Source of the DNA: Brachypterus glaber
Lineage: Eukaryota > Arthropoda > Insecta > Coleoptera > Kateretidae
NCBI GenBank assembly: GCA_958510825.1
Contig: OY294046.1
Coordinates: 4,464,001 to 4,528,000 of the forward strand
Direction of reading: 5' to 3'
Length of the DNA: 64,000 nucleotides
The position numbers were made by a program, and so were the translations under genes. Positions 1 through 11,624 of the stretch are shown piece by piece (within the stretch, counting starts at the first letter, position 1; each line of letters begins with the position of its first letter). The notes beneath the pieces were generated by a model that was not told the origin of the DNA, did not search any database, and worked only from the letters and a program-made list of their open reading frames with translations.

Positions 1-761
1 TCATAGTCTAGTCATAGCTCAAAAATGCATCGGAATTTTTTGTAAATAATTATTTGAGCTTTCTCTTTTTTTTTTGTATGATAATTACTTTAGTAGCTAG
101 TATTTTTTTACTTGGACTTAATTCTTGCTAAGATACTTGCATGCCAAATTTTGGATTTATTGTTTCTATAGTTTCTGAAGTAGATGTGACAGACGGACGG
201 ACAGACGGACAGACGGACGGACGGACAGACAGATAACCGAGTAATCTTATAAGGGTTCTGTTTTTGGTTTTAGAGGTACGGAAACCTAAAAAATTGTGAA
301 CACATGTGTCCATTGATAAAAATTCAAAAACCTAACAAAAAGAAACAACTTTACATAATAACTAATACTTCCATACCTTCTTAGGATCCCCTTTTGTAGG
401 ACATTCAAAAACAACCCTTATGATTTCCTGTCACAAAATGTATAGCACTATATATTGAAACTACACTATATTATCGTCTTGAGTATTGACAAGTTCCCTA
501 CTTGAATAGAGAATCTTGGTAAGCATTAACATCTAACCATAAATGGCAAGTATTCAGAGCGCAAAGTTCGAGTCCCCCAGGACTCGTCATTCGAATGACA
601 CGGCGGAGAAGGACTGTGATTTTGCCAGAAATTTGATACATAACTCGGCTGCCACTTCTTAAAATACAGTAACCAATTTTACTTTCCCCAAGGAAAGTCT
701 GGTGTTAGTAAAAACATTTCGAAAAATTTTATTGCTTATTTTACGTTTCTTGACCTCTTAT
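1..761. other. Gene-free AT-rich stretch
   Basis: No credible reading frame or RNA gene is visible. The only distinct structure is the GACAGACGG microsatellite at 187-233. A B-box-like GTTCGAGTC occurs near 568 but does not fold as a tRNA. Confidence 0.5.
187..233. repeat. GACAGACGG microsatellite
   Basis: Degenerate 4-5 bp tandem repeat alternating GACA, GACGG and CAGA units. The same kind of run occurs inside families B and F elsewhere in the window, so this may be a remnant of such an element. Confidence 0.8.
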
Positions 762-1160
762 ATATCGTCGGCTTACAAGTAAAGAGCACTAAGTCCAAAA
801 ACATGGTTTTGAGATATTGACAAATTTAACTTTCACTGTTGTTTTTTAATTTTTGTAATAATTGTTACAAAAATGCACGTTTCGCCAAACAAACACTAAG
901 TCGCTTAGTGCAGAAACATTTGAAATAATCTAAGTAAAACGCACTAAGTGCATTAAGTGACTTAGTGCCTATTGCCAGTAAAAATTTTATTCAAAATCAA
1001 ACTGGTGCGTTTTGTATAGTGGGTAACTCTCTTGGCAGTCCACCTAGAAGTTAGTTCGATTTACCTGTACATAGATCATCAAAAATTAATTACAGTGCCA
1101 TAAAAATCCCATTTTTGCAAAAAAGTGACTTAGTGCCTTTTACTTGTAAGCCGACGATAT
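762..1160. mobile_element. Family C MITE, complete copy
   Basis: About 399 bp bounded by inverted repeats: ATATCGTCGGCTTACAAG at the left and its complement CTTGTAAGCCGACGATAT at the right. Subterminal and internal copies of CACTAAGT / ACTTAGTG add further symmetry. There is no coding capacity. A second copy, split by large insertions, spans 42423-46983. Superfamily is not assigned. Confidence 0.8.
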
Positions 1161-1184
1161 AAAAAAAAATGATTTCCGTCAAAA

Positions 1185-1345
1185 ACAAAATATGTTTGTC
1201 TGTCTGTCCGAGAAGTTTATGACCACGATAACTCGAGAACGCTTTGAACAAGACTTTAAATTTGGGTTGCTTATCCAAAGTTCTAGGCTGAAACTGTTTT
1301 TGGTAGGAATCAATGACGGGTAAGAGGGTAAAATGGGGTAAAAAC
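1185..1345 (+). repeat. Family F 3'-part fragment
   Basis: Carries the signature TGTCTGTCCG, then AACTCGAGAACGCTTT, then CCAAAGTTCTAGG and TTTTTGGTA. The same order is seen at 26345-26530, 30815-31410 and, reversed, 34085-34290, and within the longer family F copies. Confidence 0.55.
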
Positions 1346-1452
1346 TATTTTTGAACCTTTTTTTTAGTTTTTTTTCGTTTCTTGAAAAAAATATATTTTG
1401 ATTTTTTTTCCAATTTGTTTCTTAATTTTTTTCGTTTTTAATAAACCAAGGA

Positions 1453-1594
1453 CTATATTGCCCTACTACGCTAGAAAGCAGTAACTCCATTTGCCGCAGA
1501 GCAACGTTTTCACGTCAACTCTGATGTAATATTTTGAAAACGCTGTTATGCGACAAATGGAGTTACTGCTTTCTAGCGTACTAGGGCAGTATAG
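1453..1594. mobile_element. Short palindromic MITE
   Basis: Arms of about 40 bp, CTATATTGCCCTACTACGC at the left and the complement GCGTACTAGGGCAGTATAG at the right, surround a roughly 60-bp centre. The ends abut TA, compatible with a mariner-type target, but this is inferred. Confidence 0.7.
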
Positions 1595-1727
1595 GGGAAA
1601 GTATTATTTTGTTGGCAGCAGTCTTTTTTTTAATGAGTTTCCACTTGTCCTATTCTTTTTATAATTCTGGGAGAAAGGTAAAAAATTAAGACAATTGAAT
1701 TAACCAAAGCATAGTCATAGATCAGAT

Positions 1728-2455
1728 ATATACATCTGCTCCAACAGCCAAGCAGTCCTCAAGGCTCTCAGTGCACCCGGCACAAGATCCAGTCTAGTGC
1801 AGGAATGCATAGAAGCCCTGGAGGAGCTAGCGAGGAACAAAAGAATCCACCTTGTATGGGTCCCTGGACACAGCGGGATACCAGGCAACGAGAAGGCAGA
1901 CGAACTTGCCAGGCATGGGACCTGAACCCATGCTTGGTATTAGAAGCAAACAAGTCACATCAGCCCTCAACACGTGGGCTGGAGAAAAAAAAGCTAAGAG
2001 AAAGCTGGTCAACGGTCACGAACTGCAGGCAGGCAAAGGACTTCCTTTCCGGTCCAAGCAAGTCAAAAACCGCGTGGCTACTAGGAAGAAGCCTAGCCAC
2101 GATCAGCCAACTCACAGGGATCCTCACGGGTCACTGTGGACTAGGAAGCACCTGTTCAAGATGAAGGTCGGTAACGACCCCGTCTGTTCGGGTTGCGGGA
2201 TAGAAGAAGAATCGTCCTTCCATTTCCTAGGACAATGCGATCGGTTCGGCAGAATTGGACAGGAGATCTTCGGAGTGGCAACGCTCCGAAGAGAGGAGTT
2301 GCGTACCCTTGTCTGGACAGATATCGCGACCTTTATAAGGAGGTCCGGCAGGTTTAGGCAGGGAGTATGGTAGATATGTGTCTGGGACAGCTCGGGGATG
2401 GCAAAAAGGGCCATAATGGCCTAGTTGCCTGGTTTGTAGCCTCTCTTACTACTAG
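1728..2455 (+). pseudogene. I-clade-like LINE fragment: RNase H and C-terminal zinc knuckle
   Basis: Decayed 3' end of a non-LTR retrotransposon. In the frame starting near 1731 the translation gives an RNase H domain C-terminal half with SNSQAVLKAL and then VWVPGHSGIPGNEKADELAR, the family's conserved His/Asp region. That frame stops at 1923. The following C-terminal region continues in two other frames, including LTGILTGHCGL near 2115-2150 and a CX2CX8HX4C knuckle (CSGCGIEEESSFHFLGQC) at about 2185-2245. At least two frameshifts are therefore present and it is not functional. Downstream, TTACTACTA near 2446 resembles a short trinucleotide tail. The minus-strand fragment at 38697-39107 is the same part of a related element, with a clean TAC-repeat tail. 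Confidence 0.85.
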
Positions 2456-2711
2456 ATACTGTGTTTTGAATTGTGGCAACCGAACTTGGCTCACGCTGCG
2501 TTGGCGATAATGGAAGCGTTTTACGTTTATGATAAATTTGTCATGTTCTGATATACAACAAATATATACTGACAGATCTGTATTGACTAGAAATTGAATA
2601 CACTTTATTAATGTTACTGGCAAATGCTACGAGCGACAAATCCAAACAAACGAAAACAGAGACTTTTTCGATACGAGTGGCAAAATCTTTGAATATAACG
2701 AAAACTTATGG

Positions 2712-4254
2712 GTACACAGAAAAAAAGGTTATCGTCCACTAAAGGCTCTAGTTGTCTAACTCCAAATTTTTCAAAAATGAGATATTTATCAAATTTGCTT
2801 CATTATCTGATTACCAACATACTTCAAAAAAAAAAAGTTGCATTAAACCAATATCAGCCTCAAAAAATGTAAAAATGTAAATATTTTAAGTCGCTAAGTG
2901 TCTAACTCCATCATATGATTGTGAGAAAACAATTAAATGAGAACTGTCACTAATGTCAAACTATTTCTCGACAACAGGGGATCCCGTTTCAAATATTTGT
3001 TAATTTACTGTTTGATGATAATTATAATTATTGCCATTAATAATGTATATATATATTATGCCTACCTAGTAGTAATATTATATATTAAATATAAAAATAT
3101 AAATTTTTTGTAATAATATTACGCGATATAATACGATAGGTATCCTCCTTTATCTTCCCTTGGAGTTAGACCATTAGTGAATTTAGATTCTGTGGTTAAA
3201 ATTTAATTTTCAAATAATTTATATAAAATTGATAACAATGAAAAGTTTTAAATACATTAACACATTTCAAACATTTTTACCTGTGAACAAGCTAGTTTTA
3301 AAGTTCTAAATTGCTATAATTAAGTTTTAAATCGTTAGAGCCTTTAGATGACGTTATCTTGGCAGAAGATGATAAATTATCTTGGATTTATATTATCTTA
3401 AAGCGAGGTAATAATGTTCTTTTAAGATCATGTATCCTCGGTTTAAGATTATCTGTGACTTTGGTTTCCTTTAATTATTCTCTTGGTAGAAAAATTCTTG
3501 TGTCAAGGATTATTTCCCTTAATGCATTTAAAATAGTAACAGAAAATCAAGAGTTATTATCTTGACTCAAAGCCCCTGTTGTCTTACGGTAAAGAGTTTG
3601 CCGGCATCACCCTACGTAGATATACAATAGTAGCAGTAGTTCAAGATATGCGCGGAAGAGAAGTTAGGTTTGTTTTTGTTTGCCGTCGGTTGTCTTTAAA
3701 GGTGTAACATTGTTTTATCTGCTTTAAAATGGACAAATTTGTATCTGTTACCCTCAAACGATGGGGATTTTCAAATTTACTTAAAAAATTCACGGGTAAT
3801 TAGCTTAAATAATTTATACCTATAAGCGCCATTTTGCAATGGCGTTGCAATAAGTTTTTCTTCAAAAATAAGTGCTTTTTCCTACGACCACCTATGAAAC
3901 CAAATTTCACATGATTAACAGAGTAAGAAAGTATCATATTTCATAAGCGTGCGAAATAATATTATACATGTGTGGGAAATTGTTTCAAAATATTTACCAT
4001 TCTATTAATCCTGGAACCTGACTGGGGTGAATATGATCTTGAATCAAGAGAATCATAATCTTAAATTAAGATTATAATTCTCTTCATTCAAGATTATATT
4101 GTCCCCTATATATCCTTAAATCTAGGACCTCAAATGCCAAGATCACGGCGGACTTGATCCAAGACAGTCATGGCGTTGAACATATCGAAAGCCATGGCGG
4201 CCTTGGTTCAAGATCGTTTTGCTTTGATTCAAGATATCCTTTTTTTCTGTGTAC
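2712..4254. mobile_element. TIR element with GTACACAGAAAAAAAGG ends
   Basis: The left end GTACACAGAAAAAAAGGTT and the right end CCTTTTTTTCTGTGTAC are inverted repeats about 1.54 kb apart. The interior is AT-rich, has no coding potential and contains many AAGATTAT / ATAATCTT motifs plus a palindrome at 4033-4100. TACACGGAAAGAAATTA ends at 30919-31346 look distantly similar. The boundary call rests on about 20 bp of inverted repeat. Confidence 0.55.
4033..4100. repeat. Palindrome in AAGATTAT-rich tract
   Basis: ATCTTGAATCAAGAGAATCA and its imperfect complement meet at a TTAAATTAA centre, forming a potential hairpin of about 30 bp per arm. It sits inside the 2712-4254 element. Confidence 0.6.
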
Positions 4255-4257
4255 TTA

Positions 4258-4312
4258 CAATGCTGGTACTAATAGTACCGACTAGGACAAAAATCTAATA
4301 ATACCAGCATTG
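4258..4312. repeat. Short inverted repeat
   Basis: CAATGCTGGTA at the left and TACCAGCATTG at the right flank about 33 bp. It also contains the small palindrome GGTACTAATAGTACC. Origin unknown. Confidence 0.55.
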
Positions 4313-4356
4313 TTTTAAAAAACATTGTTATTTATATAACAGCTATATAAAAACAA

Positions 4357-4500
4357 CCCTGGTAGAAAAGTACACAAATGTAACTTAACATAACATTAGA
4401 TTATAATCTAATTAGTGACATTTTTATGTTTAGTCTCAAACGTTATACATAAACGTTATAAAATATATAAATCTGACCTTAAAAACTAACGTTTAAAGCC
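4357..4500 (+). mobile_element. Family A 5'-end fragment
   Basis: Begins CCCTGGTAGAAAAGTACA and runs through the AACGTTATA repeats typical of the left end of family A. It is truncated after about 140 bp. Confidence 0.75.
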
Positions 4501-4773
4501 GTTTAAAAGTTAAAAGGGGTGGATTTTCCACACGCACTGTAGATCCATTCTATAGAATGGACAAATAACTCTGGGACACACTGTATACCTCTAATATGTA
4601 GGTATAGCCGTCATAATTGAGCCTTCACGTTTGATTTTGCAATTATAGGCAACAATTACTTTTTAGAACCAATACCAATTTAGATCTTCACAATTCAATA
4701 AACAAGAATAATTGGCATCAATTTGCAAATTTAGAAACGTATTTGCCTTAAAACGTACATACCTACAGTGCGC

Positions 4774-5661
4774 GCACAGGCGGAATTTTCTAAGCAGTTT
4801 TTTAAAATGGATTTAAATTCCGTAGGTATGTACCTATTTATTTTTTACAAAAAAGTATTGTTTTGTATTATTGAGTTTAAAAGGGGAAGTCATAAGTTTT
4901 AGTCTGTAAATTTGGTTGTTTTTTTAAAACTTGTATTACGACTTGGCAAAAAGTTTCAGATTAATCAGCATTAAGCAACTTTTTACACTTAGCTGAGAAG
5001 ATTAATTTGCTAATTATTAAAACAAGAATTTGCTGCTCATATCCCCCGCCCCTCCCTCCTCAAACCTAAAAAATGTCTAAGACAGGCAGATTTAGTTTTA
5101 GTATTTTTGCAGTAAAAAAAATACTACTGCCAACAAAATAATACTTTTTCCTGTAGGTCTAGGTTTGTTAATAAACTAATAAAAAAAATTGAAAAACCAG
5201 AAATTTTTCAAAAAATATTTCAAATTTTTTTTTGAAAAAAAATTTAAAAAATTTTTATTTTCGAAAAAAATTTCTTTTTTTGAAAAACGAAAAGAAAAAA
5301 TAAAAAAAAATGTTTAAAAAAATATGTTTATCACATTTTACCCCCTTACCCCACCTCGATATTCACCATCTGCAAATTTTGATATAGGCGGCAGCCATAT
5401 TGGATCTGCCATTTTGTAAAAATTAAAATAAGTATTACATTCGTAATCAGCGACCTCAAAAACCCCTGTACAATGGTTTTTAGTAAAACATCTGCAAATT
5501 TTCATATAGGCGGCAGCCATATTGGATCCGCCATTTTGTAAAAATTAATTTTAATGTTAAATTTGTATTCAGCAGCCCCAAAAACCCCTAAATACAAATT
5601 TTGGTATAAATTGGAGCTTATTAAGCGTTTTGGCCATGAATTTAGAAAATTCCGCCTGTGT
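4774..5661. mobile_element. TIR element with GCACAGGCGGAATTTTCTAA ends
   Basis: The left end CACAGGCGGAATTTTCTAA near 4775 is inverted at 5641-5661 (TTTAGAAAATTCCGCCTGTG). The interior of about 0.89 kb has long A/T homopolymer runs (5170-5330) and two 122-bp tandem units. No ORF. Confidence 0.55.
5367..5610. repeat. Two tandem units of about 122 bp
   Basis: Both units contain CATCTGCAAATTTT, then GGCGGCAGCCATATTGGAT, CGCCATTTTGTAAAAATTAA and a CAAAAACCCCT tail; starts are at about 5367 and 5489. Related words recur near 19610-19745 and 41420-41700, so this is a dispersed repeat. Confidence 0.65.
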
Positions 5662-6503
5662 GGTGAGGTTCAAAAGTCACCCCCTTTCTTAACTTTGGAA
5701 TGAATTGATATATCGACTTCAAATATGGACACGTAAAAAAATCAAAACTATCTTTTTGCATATATTTATTAATTTCAACTTTTAAAATGTGGACTTGGTG
5801 ATTTTTTTTTAATGAAAAGGGGGCGTGTTCTTTGGTTTTTTTACAGAAATTTAGGAGCAAATTCTCAATTTAACCGTGTTTTAAAGCCCCCCAAAAAAGG
5901 CTAAAAAAATAAAAATTAATGATTAAATAGAGAATTTTATAATCTTTAAAATGGTGTATCCTATTTGGGACCCTAGTGCGGCGGAACCCTACTATTCTAA
6001 AAGCTACATTAATCATCAAGATAAACCTCCTTTTAAGTGACAAATTTGTCCTTGTAAAAACACAGGATGTATAAAGTGACTGATTAGGCACATTTTTCTT
6101 GGTATATCCTTACTTTTCGTAGTACAAGGGGAAATCAAGAGCTCTTTAGAATTTTTTGCGGAAGAATAAAAGGGTTGACAGATACAAAAAAAAAGTAAAC
6201 TGGATTTTTGAATTAACCTTTTTCATTCATGAGTAATGGAAATGTAAAAAGAAATATTTCTTTTGATGGTTGTAATTTGATTATATCCTTTATAAAACTT
6301 TAATTAAATATTTAAGTGGACATTTTAATGAACAGACAAAATTATCCATGTCAGTTTCATTTGCGATTAAAAATCGTAGTAAAAGAAGAGAACCAAGATA
6401 AAAACCGAGTCTGGATCATACGGCCGAAAGTTGTACGACCGAAGAAATGCTTTTACCCCCTCTACTGTATTCTACAGGGGTCCTCAATATTTGATTAAAA
6501 CAA
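5662..6503. other. Gene-free stretch
   Basis: AT-rich. The stretch 5820-5950 resembles sequences near 17090-17170 and 40380-40450 (a word ending in GAGAATTTTATAA), pointing to an old dispersed repeat. No gene seen. Confidence 0.4.
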
Positions 6504-7281
6504 TGAATTTCTTATGCATATTGTTACACCAGGCGAGCATTTATTATTTAATTAGCTAAAGCTAAATTATTTAGCCTAAATATAATTGGTAACGTAAACC
6601 AACGCCTCCGATTAAAAAAAAAACACCAAACCAGCAAATTAACATAGAAAACCATTGTTAACGTAAACCAACGCACCCATTAAAAAAAAACACTAACCAG
6701 AAATTCGTGAGTATTTTAAAAAATGTTTGTTATAAAAATTTTAACTATTATATTTATTAATTTGCAGAGAATAGTAATAAGCAACCAGTTTTCGAATATT
6801 TTTTTAGTTTTTTCCGAGGCGGGTATTACGGCCTAAAGCCAGGTTTGTAGTAGTGGCAGCACTGTTTTCAGTGGCTCTCAAAGTGTAGGCAAGTATTTAT
6901 ACATTGAGATATATAACTGATTGCATATTACTATTCTCTGAAATTTAATAAATATAATAGTTAAAAATTTTATAACAAACATTTTTTAAAATACTCACGA
7001 ATTTCTGGTTAGTGTTTTTTTTTAATGGGTGCGTTGGTTTACGTTAACAATGGTTTTCTTGGTTAGTTTGCTGGTTTGGTGTTTTTTTTTTAATGGGAGG
7101 CATTGGTTCACGTTACCAATAGTTTTGTTTGGTAGTTTGCTGGTTTGGTGTTTTTTTTTAATAGGAGGCATTTTTCAGATACGATATTTCAGAATTTAGA
7201 AGGCGATATATTTTAAGAATCAAATAGGATTATATTTAGGCTAAATAATTTAGCTTTAGCTAATTAAATAATAAGAAATTC
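6504..7281. mobile_element. Foldback element, 0.78 kb
   Basis: The left arm (6504-6790) and right arm (6905-7281) are inverted copies. They share GAATTTCTTAT, AGCTAAAGCTAAATTATTTA, GTAACGTAAACCAACGC and AAATTCGTGAGTATTTT. The unique centre of about 115 bp has TAGTGGCAGCACTGTTTTCAG. The right arm contains an extra copy of the TTTGCTGGTTTGGTGTTTTT unit. No coding sequence. Confidence 0.8.
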
Positions 7282-7458
7282 AATTTTTTTTTCTTTTTTC
7301 GAAATAAGAGAAAATTATTTAAAAAAATGTATTTAAAACTGTACATGCCTCAGTCATCTAAGATAACAAATCGTTTACTTTCAACACGCCCTCCAAATAT
7401 CTTTAACTAAGCACAATTTTTGTAGATATATCTGAAGGTATACCTTCAGATAGATTAT

Positions 7459-7804
7459 AGTTATTTATGGTACTAGTGGGTAAAGTAAGATATTGCACAT
7501 GAGAAAATTAACCTGCGAGGCGTCATCCAAGCAGGTTAATTTTCGAGAGGGCAATATCGGTTTACCCATGAGTGCCATACAAGGTTTTATCCAATAAATA
7601 GCTTAGGAATTCATATTTTTATTAAAAATTTTAATGAGATTTACAAGAAAATAATTTGACAAGTGACAGTTGAGTGGGTAAAATAAATTATTATCCACTC
7701 AATAAAGTAAAAGCCACGCTGGGGTTATTATTGAGTTTATCTATTTAAAATAAAGCTGGTAATTGTCTTATTATCTGTCTGTATTGGATAAAATTATTTA
7801 CCCT
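7459..7804 (-). mobile_element. Family D element
   Basis: Runs from TACTAGTGGGTAAAGTAAGA to GGATAAAATTATTTACCC. The same sequence appears reversed at 22288-22590 and at the right edge of the window (63836-64000). Contains TGACAGTTGAGTGGGTAAA and a small hairpin with AGGTTAATTTTC. Confidence 0.75.
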
Positions 7805-8276
7805 TTCCATTTACGGCGTGAATTCTGGGACACCCTGTATATAATAATTTCCCTACAAGTTTTTCAATGGCACGATAATGCCACCTTACTTTTAAATTCT
7901 GATTTATTGATATTTTTCCCATCAAGTACTTAATAGCTTTTATGCTTTTTATCAGCATATCAATTTATAAGCCCAAATTGAGCTTGCACCACCCCTCGTA
8001 GATAATTAGGTAAGACTTTTTTAAAAGCTTCTAAAACTCTGCTAGAATTACTTATAAAACAATTTATTGTAATTTTGAATAAAAAACTACCCTAACTTAC
8101 ATCTATGCACCCTCTATTTTTTCATGAAAATCTATGGTCGAAAATCGATATTTTATTATTATTGGATGAAAAAGGTTTCCATAAAGAAGCAGATGCACTA
8201 CGTAGATATCAAGGTCTTACCATTCAAAGTAAGATGAGATTGAAATTAGGTTTTCTTCGAAGATGATCTTTCCTAC
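7805..8276. other. Gene-free stretch
   Basis: AT-rich. It contains a lone family H-like end (CTGGGACACCCTGTATA near 7827) with no matching partner nearby. Nothing else seen. Confidence 0.4.
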
Positions 8277-8990
8277 CAAGGTAGAAAAGTACAAAAACCT
8301 AACTTAACATAACATTAGAGTAGTGACATTTTTATGTCTCAAAGTCTCTTAAGTCTCAAACGTTATACAAAAACGTTATAAAATATATAAATCTAACCTT
8401 AAAAACTAACGTTTGACAAAAACGGTATAAAATATTTAATCCAACCTTAAAAACTAACGTTTGACAAAAACGTTATAAAATACATAAATCTAACGTTAGT
8501 TTCCTAACTAAATTCTAACCTTTTTCTAACCTTATTATAACTTTAAATATTTTTTAAATTTCCATTATTAATACGTAAGCTATAGTAGAAAATACTCATT
8601 TCAGACAGCTATTTGCCCAGGTTTGATAATTATTTATTATTTCTATAATAAGTTTAAAAAAATATCCCCCAAAAGTCAAAATTATAGTAAGTCTGGCAAC
8701 GCTGTATTAGAATTGAAAAAAATATTTTAAGATTCTGAATGTATAAATAAATATTAACTAACTAAATATAAAGTTTTTCTGAGAGGTAAACGTATCTATC
8801 AAAGTATAACAGGATATTAAACGAAAAATATTTAGGGCCACCTAAAAAGATGGCTATTTTATAAATAAATGTAACGAAATTATGTTTAAAAATATAATGA
8901 TTGTATATATTCATATTTATTTGTATGAATAAATTTGTCTCCAGCTGCCATTTTATGATGCAGGTAGAAATTTTCTAGTTGGCCACCATA
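8277..8990 (+). mobile_element. Family A copy, 3' truncated
   Basis: Starts at a mutated end (ACCAAGGTAGAAAAGTAC) and runs through AACGTTATAAAATA repeats, GTCTGGCAACGCTG, GTAAACGTATCTATC and GCTGCCATTTTATGATGCAG, to GTTGGCCACC near 8988. The terminal AACGTT-rich right arm is missing. Confidence 0.8.
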
Positions 8991-9462
8991 AAAGTAAAAA
9001 TTAAAGAAAAAAGTGAGTCCTTTGCAAAGTCGAGCTAAAAGTGAATAACGGCTAACCGTGACATAAACTGCAAAATTAAGTAAAATAATTTCGAAAAAGT
9101 TGTTTATCCAATTAAAAATTTAAAAGAATAACTTTAATCTCTCATTTAATTAAAAATATGTATATCTAATTAATTACCTTTTTATGGAGAGGAATTTTAC
9201 AGCAAGGATGAGCAGTAAATTTTAATTTCCTTAAGCACTTTACTTGATTATTTTGCTTTCCCATTTAAAAAATTTAAAAATAAGGAAAGACTAGTATTTT
9301 TAAGTTATTTTTACATTTCATAACGTTCTATGTTGAAAAAAATCGATTTAGATAAAAAAAATGGTTGGTCGGAAGGTCGGTAGTTCGGTCGGTCATTTGA
9401 TCGGTCGGTTTTCCAGGATTTTTTTAATCAAGTGAGCTTTCGTTTAAAAATTCAAATATTTT
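8991..9462. other. Gene-free stretch
   Basis: AT-rich. It carries a GGTCGGTC-type microsatellite at about 9363-9416, like those in family F. No gene. Confidence 0.4.
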
Positions 9463-10378
9463 ACATCGGCACTTAGGGAGCGTTCAAGTATTACGTAACG
9501 CGCTAGGGGGGGGGAGGATCTCGAAAACGTTACGACGCGTTACAGAGGGGGGGGGGTGTCAGTAAAAATGTTACGTAACACTTAAAAAATTATAAACTTA
9601 AAAAATGTTTATTGGATCACGTTTTTAACAATGATCTAGGCTTAAAAAGTCCAAAATGGCAAAATTTTACGTTACGTTACGTAATACTCCCTTAGTGATA
9701 CTAAGAGTGCCGATGTATTGAAATCTTCGCCGAAAAGACAAAATCTTTGACCACGTTTTTTCACATTTCTCGACGTTTTAGACCATTCTGAGTCGAAATC
9801 AGTAAAAAAACATTTTGCGTCCGTCTGTCTATCTGTCTGGGTGTAAACTCTCTAACTCCATTTCTACATGAAATATCTACATGCGGTTTTTTGCATATTG
9901 TTTCTTATCGTATTCCGAAGAGCTGATTAGATTTTGGGGGTAAACGATTGGGGTTACCCCCAAAAATAGGGTAAAACTCCTATTTTTAGCGTTTTTTGTT
10001 TATAATTAAGGCAATTATTATTGTATTTGGTTAATTTAGCACTTATATAAAAGATAATTTTAAATTGGTCAAAAAATGTTATAAACAATGTTTTCCTAAA
10101 ACGCATTGTTTTCGAGATATTGGCGTTTAAAGCAGTAAAAGGTCTTTTTCGCATATCTCACATATTTATAACCCGATTTCAAAAAATTATATTTTACGTA
10201 AAAGCTCTTTTTAAGCCCTATAAAAAATGTTATATACAGTTTTTTGCTAGAATATAATGTTTTAAAGATACAGAATTTAAAATCAAACAAAACACCTAGT
10301 TTGAAATTTGCAAACTAGATGGCTCTAGTGTACAATAGTGCCGATGTTTTGACAGGGTGCTTGCAACGTTTTATCTAG
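9463..10378 (-). mobile_element. Family B copy, interrupted by a Harbinger-like MITE
   Basis: Starts ACATCGGCACTTA and ends AACGTTTTATCTAG. It has the family's CTGTCTGGGTGTAAACTCTC block and AACTAGATGGCTCTAGTG near the right end. A 216-bp family G element interrupts it at 9476-9691. Two short overlapping reading frames on the minus strand (about 64 and 66 codons) recur in other copies. Confidence 0.8.
9476..9691. mobile_element. Family G (Harbinger-like) MITE, 216 bp
   Basis: Ends GGGAGCGTTCAAGTATTACG and the complement of GTTACGTAATACTCCC. It is flanked on both sides by TTA (9473-9475 and 9692-9694), a 3-bp duplication as in PIF/Harbinger insertions. It interrupts family B between GCACTTA and GTG. 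Confidence 0.8.
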
Positions 10379-10489
10379 TTTAAAATTATAGCATTAGGTT
10401 AAACTGATAATTTCTATAGTAAAGTAAAAAAATGAATTTTAACTAATAAAACAACAGAATAGCATTAATTCTTTATTTAAACTAGCTAA
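10184..10489. repeat. Segment duplicated at 12158-12449
   Basis: 306 bp that reappear 2 kb downstream with near identity. They cover the family B right end and about 110 bp of non-B flank (to CTAGCTAA). The downstream copy lacks 14 bp around TTTGACAGGGTGC, so the duplication includes the insertion's flank. Confidence 0.8.
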
Positions 10490-11071
10490 TAAAAATAATA
10501 AAAATCCGATAAATCCAGTAATCCGATAATTCAATAAAAATTATAAAAAATTTATTATAATTATATTTTATAGTATTGATTCAAAGCAAAAGCTTTAATT
10601 TTTTTCCAGTCCTCGTTTTCCATTATTTATTGAGGTTTTTGCCAGTTTCATTATTTTTGTTTGACTTCTAAAATTCACTTTTTAAAAAAAAATTACACAC
10701 TTTGGCGCAAAATTATTTTTTAAATATGAGGTTATGTTACTAGTAGGAGATAATTTTATTTTTTTATCGTAGAGTACTGTAGAAAAATTTAACTTCTCGA
10801 AATAAAAACTAAAGCTGGTAATGAAAACAGTAATTTGCAGGCCTGTGGGTATTAATTAAAAATAATGGTTGCAGTAAAACGCGCATTAAATATTTTGTAA
10901 AATTTAATCAATCCAACACAAAACAAATTAATAGTCCATTTTGGTACTTGTAATTTTTGGCAACACTGGCTTAAATGGTATTATAACAATAATTTATTGC
11001 CAAAGTTTATAGATTAATTAATGGCTATCAAATCAGTTTTATGTTATATCAATTCAACTACATACATAAAT
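10490..11071. other. Gene-free stretch
   Basis: Very AT-rich with no recognisable repeat boundary or reading frame. Confidence 0.4.
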
Positions 11072-11377
11072 ACACTGCCCAGTAAAAGAGCTTTCCCATT
11101 TTTCACCTCCGCTCGTGAAATAGATTTTTTCTTCAAGAGTACTAAAATGTTCATATTTTATAACTGAACACACTAGTTAGAAGTGATCTATTTTTTTACA
11201 GTAAAAAAATAAGTTCATTGTTGTACGCCGTAAAAAAAAGTTAGTTAGCAAAACCCCCACTGGTGGCAGCACTCTTTGACTTTGATGACAGCCATACTTC
11301 AAACTTGTTTGTTTATTATGTAAACAGGTGGTTGACTCGAGATTCTGTGCAAAAACCTTGTGTGAAATTGATTAAAA

Positions 11378-11561
11378 ATGATTGAAGAAGAATATATGGT
11401 CTATACACCTACAAATCTCTCCGAAATTGCAAATGCTACATTAGACAAGTTACCATCGCGAAAAGTGTACGATTTAGCCTATGAAAAAAATTTAAAATGA
11501 GCTAAGGAAGGTTTAAGTTTATTTCGAAAGGGTTGTATTGACCTATTTTAATAAAAAAACG
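11378..11561 (+). pseudogene. Broken N-terminal fragment resembling a tyrosine-recombinase-type element protein
   Basis: An ATG at 11378 opens a 40-codon frame beginning MIEEEYMVYTPTNL and ending SRKVYDLAYEKNLK before TGA at 11498-11500. The frame continues past the stop as AKEGLSLF. The pattern of Leu-Pro-Ser-Arg-Lys, then Tyr-Asp-x-x-Tyr, then a Trp-Lys/Ala-Lys-Glu stretch resembles the N-terminal SAM-like/core-binding region of Crypton-like or phage-integrase-like proteins in insect genomes. On that reading, the TGA stands where Trp (TGG) is expected. The match is from remembered family style, not an alignment. It could also be a chance frame. No catalytic domain is present. Confidence 0.35.
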
Positions 11562-11624
11562 TACTTTATTACTGAATAAATTAAATTCAAAAATTAATAT
11601 TTAAAATATATATTCTTGAAGAAA

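Noticed and set aside
540..600. Possible tRNA or tRNA-derived SINE (B-box-like GTTCGAGTC)
   Set aside because: No A box at the right distance and no cloverleaf can be drawn.
4528..4600. Family H end (CTGGGACACACTGTATA)
   Set aside because: A lone, mutated end with no inverted partner at a sensible distance.
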